Assembly: GCA_030765055.1 (NCBI GenBank) | Contig: CM060947.1 | Location: forward strand, 62,306,147-62,370,146 | Reading direction: 5' to 3' | From: Mantis religiosa | Taxonomy: Eukaryota; Arthropoda; Insecta; Mantodea; Mantidae | Length of the DNA stretch: 64,000 nt | In this document: in pieces, positions 56,500 through 64,000 of the stretch | Numbering within the stretch: position 1 is the first letter of the stretch | Layout: every line of letters begins with the position of its first letter | Program-made: the position numbers and the translations under genes | The notes under the pieces: model-generated | What the model was told of the DNA's origin: nothing | The model's database searches: none | Seen by the model: the letters and a program-made list of their open reading frames with translations, nothing else

Positions 56500-57735
56500 T
56501 TTAATTTATTTAGCATTTAATTTCTGTACAGAAATATTTGCTTTTTCGAGAAACAGTACAAACAATACAAACTAGAAATTCAGAAAATACAGAATTAATT
56601 CTGCATGCAATAATCAGATTAAATTGTATCAATGTCAACAAATACAGAAAACTTACATGAATTGTCAACCATTAGTATCATAAAATTATTCTCATGTAAT
56701 CATTTACTCTACTTAATCTGGTGTCTAAAATATTCAAAGAACTCTTGAGTACTATAGAAGCACTGATTTATTAAAAATGATTTCACATCTCTTCTGAATC
56801 TTTTCTATCATTGTTTTTTATTTTCTTTAAGATTAAGTTGTACATGTGAACCCCTTTATGAAGTACTGAGTTAAGTTTTTTATTTGCTCTTGATCCCAGT
56901 ATATGTAATTTAGTATTATTCCTAGTATAATGTTCATGAATAGTGTTATTTGTTTGAAAATATTGTATGTTGTTGTTTATAAAGCATACGGTTTCTAAGA
57001 TATACAGACATGGCAGAGTTAGTATATTATTTTCCTTAAAATATTTCATACCATGAGTCCCTTTACTTAGATTAAACATTCTTCTTATTATTTTCTTTTG
57101 TGTTACAAATAAATCTTTTATTTCGGTAGTTGATCCCCAGATAAAGATACCATATGCAAGATAAGACTGCACATATGAATAGTAAATCAGCTTTAATGTT
57201 TGTGTATTACAAATTTTCCTTAGCACTGATATTATGTAGTGGGCTTTATTCATTTTTGCAGTAATATACTGAATATGCGGCTTCCAGCTTAAAAATTTGT
57301 CAATAATTACCCCCAAAAATTTTGTTTCATTGGTATATTGTATTACCTCATTGCCAAAAGCGATTACAGGAGCTATATTAGCTTTATTTCTATTTGATAG
57401 TGAAATATGCATACTTTGTGTCTTTTTAATATTAAGTAGTAATTTATTATTAGTTAGCCAATGCATCATATTTGTCATCACAGTATTAGCATAATGTTGC
57501 AATTCAGAATTATTGCAGCCTCTGATTATTATATTAGTGCCGTCAGCATATAGAATAGTTTCTGCATGGGGAATATTAAGTGGAAGGTCATTAATATATA
57601 CTAGAAAAAGCAGTGGTCCCAGGATAGAACCCTGTGGAACCCCACATCTCACAATTTCAATATTGGAATTAATATTAGGTAATATGTGTAATAATAATAA
57701 TATAGGTAATAATATTAGGTAATATGTGTATCCAG
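56500..57735 (-). pseudogene. LINE reverse transcriptase, 5' truncated, YADD mutated to YADG
   Basis: The minus frame 57757-56783 encodes RT motifs from GVPQGSILGPLLFLVYINDL through ILYADG, KFLGVIIDKFLSWKPHI and IIWGS-like thumb sequence, then the post-RT region. The catalytic YADD box reads YADG, so the enzyme is dead even though the frame is long and open. The 5' break near 57735 lies in a local duplication of taatattaggtaatatgtgt. The motif spacing fits Jockey/CR1-type LINEs. Confidence 0.87.
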
Positions 57736-57739
57736 TCAT

Positions 57740-58225
57740 TGAGTCATATCTTGCCAAAATTTTTATTCACTGTTTTATTGACTTCATTAGTAAATACTAT
57801 TTAATGGAACTTCAGCCATTGAATTTTACCACTGTCTCATGATCAACTGGTATGGTCAATCTGTCCTGCCTTTTTTTAAAGTTGCTTCAAATTCATCACC
57901 AATTCATCAATGTGATTACTTTGGCTATACTCAGAGGGCTTCTTAGGATGACAGTAGTATAATTTTTACACCAACAGAAATTTCTGTCTTGGCTAATCAT
58001 GTATGGCTGTGTTTCCAAGTGATATGTTTCCAGAAAAATATATGTATACTGCTGATATTCTCTTGTATGACATAATGAATTTAGTGCCAGCAACTAACAT
58101 AATTTTCTAATAATTAGCCTTTGAGTAAAATTGTGTTGCATCTGCTACAGTTTCTACAGTTGCAGTCCTTCACTAGTGCATATTGCAATAAACAAGTGAC
58201 TTCAAGAACATATTGAAGATAAGGT
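57740..58225. other. nothing recognised
   Basis: No frame or repeat identity seen. Confidence 0.4.
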
Positions 58226-58320
58226 AAGATAAGATCATCTTTATAAGATCATCTTTATTCATCCTTGGTATCTTGTACAAGATAATGGACATGTCAAGTA
58301 CAATACAGAGTAGCATTAAA
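58226..58320 (-). mobile_element. LINE 3' tail with GATAA-type repeats
   Basis: gataaggtaagataagatca followed by a duplicated agatcatctttat resembles the pentamer-tailed 3' end of a LINE. Tentative. Confidence 0.35.
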
Positions 58321-58339
58321 ATAATAACAGATACAAAAA

Positions 58340-59100
58340 TTAACCAATACTAACTAGTTTTATTTTGCAATTTTTTGGATTTTTGGGGTTTTAATGTCTA
58401 TTGGTCATTTTTTGGAAATGTTGCACTTTTTATTGCATTTTCTTCTTCTTTTTTCTTTTAAATGCACTTATTTACATTATTCACATATATAGTTATTGTT
58501 AAGGCTGCTTATTGAATTCTGCTGTATATTCTTATACTCCCTTATTGAGTCATCGGATATGTGTTTACACAGTTGTCGTTATCGATAGGTATAGATAATG
58601 ATGATGCTTCCCCGCGCTAAGAAAAATAACACTTGCTCTCATATGAAAATGTATGCGGGGGATGCTTTTCCTGGAGGGGTCATGGGGAAATTACTGCTAC
58701 CTATATCAGCTCCCGATGATGTCATGAATAAATGTACTATCTACACTAAAAACAATCTTTGTTCATTCATTAGCATCTTGTAGTCGGCACTGCTGGTGCA
58801 AGATCTAAAGGTTTAAGAGACCAGTAAACTTTATTATGTCAGAAGCTGAGCCTTGATCTTTCTCAGATAATGCTAGTGTTATGTCAGCACATTCCTAGCA
58901 TAAGATATATTTTACACAATATTTATAATTATAATAATTAATAAAATTATATATATTTGATTGAATTTTGCATGATTAAATTATGAAAAGAAGTTAAGGT
59001 CCTTTTTAAAAATTTTAATGTATTTTCCCCAAAATTTAAGGGCATTTTATTGGCCATTTTTCTTTGATTTTTTATCAACTTCCTAGACCTAGTGATGAGG
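58340..59100 (-). mobile_element. non-coding repeat E, copy 2
   Basis: Inverted relative to 51384-52640 and free of the two SINEs found there. No coding content. Confidence 0.6.
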
Positions 59101-59109
59101 CTCTACCAA

Positions 59110-59592
59110 GTTACAGAAAACTGTTTCCAGATTCTACCTTAGTCCCAACTAGGACTAAGGAACGTGTTTATTATTTAACAAAGTGTTTATAGTCTGTGCC
59201 AGTGCATTCAGCAAGATAAAGTTTTCATATACTTTTGACTTTGTTATACCAATTGCGCATTACATTAATTATGACCTGTTATGACTGTCAGATAAGATGT
59301 GGTTGTTCATTCGCCCATGCTCTTCATTCATCTGTTTCTGCTGATCATTCCAAGCATACAAGGAGCCTATGACATTTCTTCTATATGTGATTCCTGTAAG
59401 TATGAAAGATATATTGTATAACTACATTTTGTTGTATTATTATTAGGGTTAATAGAAAGAACAAATAATTTTATTTTTACTTTTTCAGTCCATAATCCCA
59501 TAATGTAGAAACAATACATCTTTATTGTGTTTGTTAATGCAATGCAAGCTATTTACGACTATTCAATAGTAGAAATTTCCTTATACAATAAA
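59110..59592. other. AT-rich sequence, nothing recognised
   Basis: Ends at the TSD of the PLE-A pair. Confidence 0.4.
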
Positions 59593-59714
59593 TAAATGTC
59601 AAATATGATGTGTGTTTGGAGGAATTTAGTAACAGTGACGTCAAAATTAATATAAAAATTATTTGTGGTTGGTTTATTGACACTCGTCACTTACTTTTTC
59701 ATATATTTATGAGA

Positions 59715-59748
59715 GACTAGTTTCAAAGGCCCTGGCCTCCATTTTCAA
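59715..59748 (-). ncRNA. hammerhead-like terminal structure, PLE-A minus arm
   Basis: The minus strand reads TTGAAAA, tgg, stem II aggcc-ag-ggcct, tt, GAAA, ACTAGT, C. The stem, GAAA and palindrome match PLE hammerheads, but CTGANGA is TTGAAAA, and all PLE-A copies here share this. Either the subfamily lost activity or it uses a variant core. Confidence 0.4.
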
Positions 59749-61541
59749 TCTCTTCCCAACTGGCAACTGTTGTTATCTGCTCTCTCTGGTGGTGGAACTA
59801 TGAACTTTTTTGTCAAATTATCTGCTGGCGGGATTTCAAAGTTCATTACGCGATCCTTATTTTTCCAGATGAATATGTTCTCCCATGTTGTCAATCTATT
59901 TTGGTTTATCACTCCTTTTAATAATTTTGGATTTGGATCAATGTCATGGTTTTCATTCCAAAAATGAAATGCTACTGCTGACTTGTCTTCTTGTTTCAAT
60001 CTGATGTTTCTAAAGTGTTCTTTGACTCTGGTTTTTAAATTTCTTTTTGTTTGACCTATGTAGCATTTTTCACAATTCTTGCAATTTATTTGGTATATTC
60101 CAGATTTGTTACCTGAAGGAATTTCATCTTTTGTTTTTGAATTTAGTAATTTTAAAATTGAGTATCTATTAGTAGGTGTCAAGATGATATTTTGTTCCTT
60201 GAATATCTTTTTAAATTTATTAAATGTTTTTGGATGATATGTGAATGAACTGAATATGCTGTTGCTTTCTTTTTCTTTAATAAATGTGGTTGTTTCCTTA
60301 ATGGTTTTCTTTAGTTTAGATTTTCTAATTTTCTTCAACACCAAACTTTTATTGTATCCGTTTTCTTCTGCTATGTGTATTATTGCTTTTTGTTCCTTGA
60401 AATATTCTTCTTTTTCCATGGGTATGTTGACTAGTCTGTGTGTAAGGCTGTTTATTATTGCATGTTTATGTGTAATTGGGTTGTGGCTATTATTTTTTAT
60501 ATAATTTTCTGAATGTGTTGGCTTCCTGTAAATTCCAAATTTTATTTTTGTATCATTCCTGATGATATTTAGATCCAAGAAAGGTAGTTGTCCATTGATT
60601 TCCTTTTCTATTGTGAATTTGATAGTCCTTTCTTGCAGATTGAGTAATTTTAATGCATCATCTAAATGTTTACTTGGTACAATTGCAAAGATGTTGTCAA
60701 CATATCTATACCAAACCTTGAAGATCAATGGGAAGGACTTTTTAATTTGTGTTTCAAATGCACTCATAAATAAGTTAGCCAAAAAAGGTGAAAGTGGATT
60801 GCCCATTGATAGTCCTGATTTCTGCTTGTAGTGTTTTCCATTAAAGCTAAAGAAGTTTTGTTCAATGCATATTTTTGTTAGCGAAATATATTCTTCTGCT
60901 TCTATTGCTTCCATATCAATTGTAGCTAGCCATTTTTTTAACACAGTCTGCAATTTTTCTGTTGGTATGCTTGGAAATAAAGATGTGACATCAAATGAAA
61001 CCAGTCTGTCATTTTTGTCCAAATTTATATCTTTGATTTTTTCTACTAAATCTAAAGAGTTTCTTAAATTTGCACTTTCAAATTTTGGAAAACTATTAAA
61101 TTTACTTAGTAACCATTTGGCCAAATTATATGTGGGGGCATTTATGCTACTAGTAATAGGTCTCATGCCTTTCCCTGTTTTATGAATTTTTGGCAGCCCA
61201 TATACTCTTGGTAATGTTGGATTATCTACTTTAATTTTGTGCAATTCTTTTTTGTTGATTATTTTGCTCTCTTTTAGCGTTTTATTTGTGGTTTCAATGC
61301 AGTACTTTAATGGATTAGTTTCTACTTTTTGGTAATTACTGTCTTCTAACAAATCTTCCATCCTCTTTGTGTATTCTTCTTTTTCCAGAATTACTAGTTT
61401 ATTTCCCTTGTCTGCTTTAGTATAAATAACCGGTTTCTTTTTAAGAGCTTTTATGATTTGGTTACTAAAATTCTTTTTCTTTTCATTTTTAATCTCTTCT
61501 ACTATTTTGGAGCATTTGTTTTTTACATATTTCGCTAACAA
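59745..61541 (-). CDS. PLE-A reverse transcriptase / GIY-YIG endonuclease, N-terminally truncated, catalytic Asp changed
   Basis: An open frame of 598 codons. Penelope-like elements copy RNA and cut DNA using one protein. Motifs in order: KADKGNKLVILEKEEY (about residue 43), LPRVYGLPKIHKTGKGMRP (about 110), SFDVTSLFPSIP (motif A, about 185), LSMGNPLSPFLANLFMS (motif B, about 245), YRYVDNIFAIV (motif C), a linker, then SGIYQINCKNCEKCYIGQTK (GIY and YIG, about 475), TRVKEHF and FHFWNENHDID. Motif C is YVDN where active enzymes have YVDD; the plus arm retains YVDD. The nominal start is a TTG at the arm junction, so the true N-terminal part is missing. No intron is seen. Probably inactive as RT. 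Confidence 0.9.
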   Translation of the reverse strand: MLAKYVKNKCSKIVEEIKNEKKKNFSNQIIKALKKKPVIYTKADKGNKLVILEKEEYTKRMEDLLEDSNYQKVETNPLKYCIETTNKTLKESKIINKKELHKIKVDNPTLPRVYGLPKIHKTGKGMRPITSSINAPTYNLAKWLLSKFNSFPKFESANLRNSLDLVEKIKDINLDKNDRLVSFDVTSLFPSIPTEKLQTVLKKWLATIDMEAIEAEEYISLTKICIEQNFFSFNGKHYKQKSGLSMGNPLSPFLANLFMSAFETQIKKSFPLIFKVWYRYVDNIFAIVPSKHLDDALKLLNLQERTIKFTIEKEINGQLPFLDLNIIRNDTKIKFGIYRKPTHSENYIKNNSHNPITHKHAIINSLTHRLVNIPMEKEEYFKEQKAIIHIAEENGYNKSLVLKKIRKSKLKKTIKETTTFIKEKESNSIFSSFTYHPKTFNKFKKIFKEQNIILTPTNRYSILKLLNSKTKDEIPSGNKSGIYQINCKNCEKCYIGQTKRNLKTRVKEHFRNIRLKQEDKSAVAFHFWNENHDIDPNPKLLKGVINQNRLTTWENIFIWKNKDRVMNFEIPPADNLTKKFIVPPPERADNNSCQLGRD

Positions 61542-61609
61542 AAATATGCATTGAACAAAACTTCTTTAGCTTTAATGGAAAACACTACAAGCAGAAATCA
61601 GGACTATCA

Positions 61610-62671
61610 ATGGGCAATCCACTTTCACCTTTTTTGGCTAACTTATTTATGAGTGCATCTGAAACACAAATTAAAAAGTCCTTCCCATTGATCTTCAAGG
61701 TTTGGTATAGATATGTTGACGACATCTTTGCAATTGTACCAAGTAAACATTTAGATGATGCATTAAAATTACTCAATCTGCAAGAAAGGACTATCAAATT
61801 CACAATAGAAAAGGAAATCAATGGACAACTACCTTTCTTGGATCTAAATATCATCAGGAATGATACAAAAATAAAATTTGGAATTTACAGGAAGCCAACA
61901 CATTCAGAAAATTATATAAAAAATAATAGCCACAACCCAATTACACATAAACATGCAATAATAAACAGCCTTACACACAGACTAGTCAACATACCCATGG
62001 AAAAAGAAGAATATTTCAAGGAACAAAAAGCAATAATACACATAGCAGAAGAAAACGGATACAATAAAAGTTTGGTGTTGAAGAAAATTAGAAAATCTAA
62101 ACTAAAGAAAACCATTAAGGAAACAACCACATTTATTAAAGAAAAAGAAAGCAACAGCATATTCAGTTCATTCACATATCATCCAAAAACATTTAATAAA
62201 TTTAAAAAGATATTCAAGGAACAAAATATCATCTTGACACCTACTAATAGATACTCAATTTTAAAATTACTAAATTCAAAAACAAAAGATGAAATTCCTT
62301 CAGGTAACAAATCTGGAATATACCAAATAAATTGCAAGAATTGTGAAAAATGCTACATAGGTCAAACAAAAAGAAATTTAAAAACCAGAGTCAAAGAACA
62401 CTTTAGAAACATCAGATTGAAACAAGAAGACAAGTCAGCAGTAGCATTTCATTTTTGGAATGAAAACCATGACATTGATCCAAATCCAAAATTATTAAAA
62501 GGAGTGATAAACCAAAATAGATTGACAACATGGGAGAACATATTCATCTGGAAAAATAAGGATCGCGTAATGAACTTTGAAATCCCGCCAGCAGATAATT
62601 TGACAAAAAAGTTCATAGTTCCACCACCAGAGAGAGCAGATAACAACAGTTGCCAGTTGGGAAGAGATTGA
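61610..62671 (+). pseudogene. PLE-A reverse transcriptase C-terminal half / GIY-YIG, 5' truncated
   Basis: The plus arm keeps 353 codons from motif B (MGNPLSPFLANLFMS) through YRYVDDIFAIV, the linker and the whole GIY-YIG domain to ...NNSCQLGRD and a stop. Motif C is intact, unlike the minus arm, but motifs before B are missing, so no complete RT can be made. Sequence is otherwise almost identical to the minus arm (one visible residue change, SASETQ for SAFETQ, plus the YVDD/YVDN change). Confidence 0.9.
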
Positions 62672-62701
62672 AAATGGAGGCCAGGGCCTTTGAAACTAGT
62701 C
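62670..62701 (+). ncRNA. hammerhead-like terminal structure, PLE-A plus arm
   Basis: Mirror of 59715-59748: TTGAAAA, stem II 62678-62682 with 62685-62689, GAAA 62692-62695, ACTAGT 62695-62700, C. Confidence 0.4.
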
Positions 62702-62799
62702 TCTCATAAATATATGAAAAAGTAAGTGACGAGTGTCAATAAACCAACCACAAATAATTTTTATATTAAATGTCAAATAATTATCTAAAACAGAACTGT

Positions 62800-63080
62800 A
62801 CCAAACATTTACGCAAGTAAGTTGCCATAAACAGTGTATCTCAGATGCAAGAGCCTCTAGAGGTTTACCGGGGAATATATGAGTCAATTGGAGAATTTAA
62901 TGTCATGATGGCAAATTGGCCATGGTAGCTCAATGAGTAAGAGTGACTGAACAGAAACCAGGAGATCTGTAGTTCAAATCCCGGCCAAGGCATTGAATTT
63001 TTCATGTCAACTCAATCAATCCAATACCTTAGCCTGTATACGACTAGTGTGAAGAAATGAATAATTCCATCAATTAACTT
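62800..63080 (+). mobile_element. SINE-B single plus-strand copy
   Basis: Box region, tRNA-like part (ggccatggtagctcaatgag ... gttcaaatcccggcc), ttgaatttttcatgtcaact and the tail ending ccatcaattaac are in order. The tRNA-like part is nearly intact. Confidence 0.8.
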
Positions 63081-63890
63081 AAATTTATGCTTATGCTCAA
63101 TAGCAGTGAGATGTCAGACAAAGATAGCTGTCAGCCAATTATACTGGGCCAGGTAACCTATAAGGTTTATTATACATTTGGCTAACATGTGCCTCTAATG
63201 TTTTTATAGCAGAATAGGTGATTCTGCAGTCTCTGCCTTTGGAGTATGTTCCATAGTCGTCTCTTCAACCAGCCCTCTTAACTACTGCAGCTAGCTCCAC
63301 AAACTATCTCATTGTCAGCTGAACTGGGAGGTATCTTCAGTCATTAAGAAACAATGAGACACCAAAATGTTCAGTACAAAGCAAAAAATGGAAAATAATC
63401 AATGTACATTTTAGTTTCTAAGCAGTGCATATAGTAGACTTTTGGGTGTATTTTTATGTTTTTCTTATATCCTCTATATGAAATATAGGGGATGAATAAA
63501 TTGAAATTGAAAAAATTGCCATTTGTAAAAAAAAAAAAGACAAATTGAGCAGCAGCCACCCTATTGTATTATAAAAGAATTCCTACCTGTTGGTGTCTGA
63601 GACTAAGAATGTTCAAATGGATATTCGCAGAAGTTGTTTAAAAGTGACAGAGAAATTGCTATATAAGAAATGCAAATAGAAATAAAAAAAAAAAAAAACA
63701 AGTAAGTCTTATCTTGCAATAGCAAAATAAAACACCAGTGTGTGGTAAACCGTCATAAAATTACAAGCTTAGTACTCCATCACATAGATTCCCTTAAACT
63801 TAGCAGAACCCAGAGAGAATGTATTGCAGTTTCTGAAGTAGACAGAAGTATATATATTACATTCTCCTGTGTACCTGGTTGACAGGATCG
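63081..63890. other. nothing recognised
   Basis: No frame or repeat identity seen; an A-rich run is near 63686-63700. Confidence 0.4.
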
Positions 63891-63897
63891 CATTTGT

Positions 63898-64000
63898 CAT
63901 TCTCCTTGGTCTAGGAGTAACATGCTAGTCTCTGGTTCCCTTAGCATTGCTTTCTTCGGATGGGAAATAAAGCTGATGGTACTGTGTTGATGTAAAAGTA
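63898..64000 (+). mobile_element. SINE-C, truncated at the window edge
   Basis: ggtctaggagtaacatgcta matches the SINE-C head at 54775. A deletion removes box B, then gggaaataaagctgatggta continues the body. Confidence 0.6.

Larger units (their letters stand above)
59606..62766. mobile_element. PLE-A head-to-head inverted pair with 13 bp TSD
   Basis: The minus-strand arm (59606 to about 61530) and the plus-strand arm (about 61531-62766) are joined 5' to 5', with both 3' ends pointing outward. taaatgtcaaata flanks the pair (59593-59605 and 62767-62779), so both arms arrived in one integration. The left outer end has about 45 extra bases (gtgtttggaggaatttagta...) absent on the right; the same extra piece sits on the right end of the 7862-8128 copy. 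The arms differ at very few codons, implying a young insertion. Confidence 0.93.

Noticed and set aside
60241..61185. Plus-strand hydrophobic frames over the PLE-A minus arm
   Set aside because: Complement of a lysine-rich RT; the mirror frames recur over the other arm, as expected for shadows.

Overview
This is a window of animal nuclear DNA, almost certainly from an arthropod and most likely an insect. It is AT-rich and intron-rich, with one spliced protein-coding host gene buried in transposable elements. The mix of Penelope-like elements, mariner, piggyBac, hAT and pogo transposons, LINEs and tRNA-derived SINEs, with introns of 2 to 17 kb, fits a large insect genome. A polyneopteran (stick insect, orthopteran, cockroach or termite type) is my guess, held weakly. 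Nothing suggests bacteria or a virus.

Host gene: the + strand carries the last eight coding exons of a bestrophin-family chloride channel gene between 1938 and 46056. They encode about 694 residues. The upstream exons for the N-terminus and first transmembrane segments lie outside the window. The exons join in phase and give the bestrophin core, including the acidic calcium-clasp segment NPFGDDDEDFE, followed by a long low-complexity cytoplasmic tail. Polyadenylation signals lie about 560 to 590 bases past the stop.

Introns and flanks: nearly all other recognisable sequence is mobile. Four groups of Penelope-like elements (PLE-A to PLE-D here) occur as inverted (foldback) pairs, terminal-only remnants and truncated copies. 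Many are bounded by 8 to 15 bp target-site duplications (TSDs). Most carry a hammerhead-ribozyme-like core (CTGANGA, stem II, GAAA) followed by a short palindrome such as ACTAGT or ACATGT, the layout known for small dimeric hammerheads of PLEs. A tRNA-like repeat (SINE-B) also occurs as inverted dimers inserted as single units. In one case a paralogous repeat supplies the empty site.

Other elements: a frameshifted mariner at 31849-33182 and three older mariner-type relics, a hAT relic at 25889-28464 holding a pure (CT)95 tract, a Sola-like transposon at 39792-42567 nested in a PLE-D remnant, a piggyBac relic at 53062-54742, a pogo/Tigger relic at 10003-10875, and several 5'-truncated LINEs. 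Two non-coding repeats occur as distant inverted copies (1-1868 with 46937-48934, and 51384-52640 with 58340-59100). The right end holds a 3.2 kb head-to-head PLE-A pair (59606-62766) whose arms are nearly identical and encode reverse transcriptase plus a GIY-YIG endonuclease.

The genes do not form a pathway. The picture is a long channel gene whose introns are built from several generations of self-inserting elements, with an unusual density of hammerhead-bearing inverted PLE copies.
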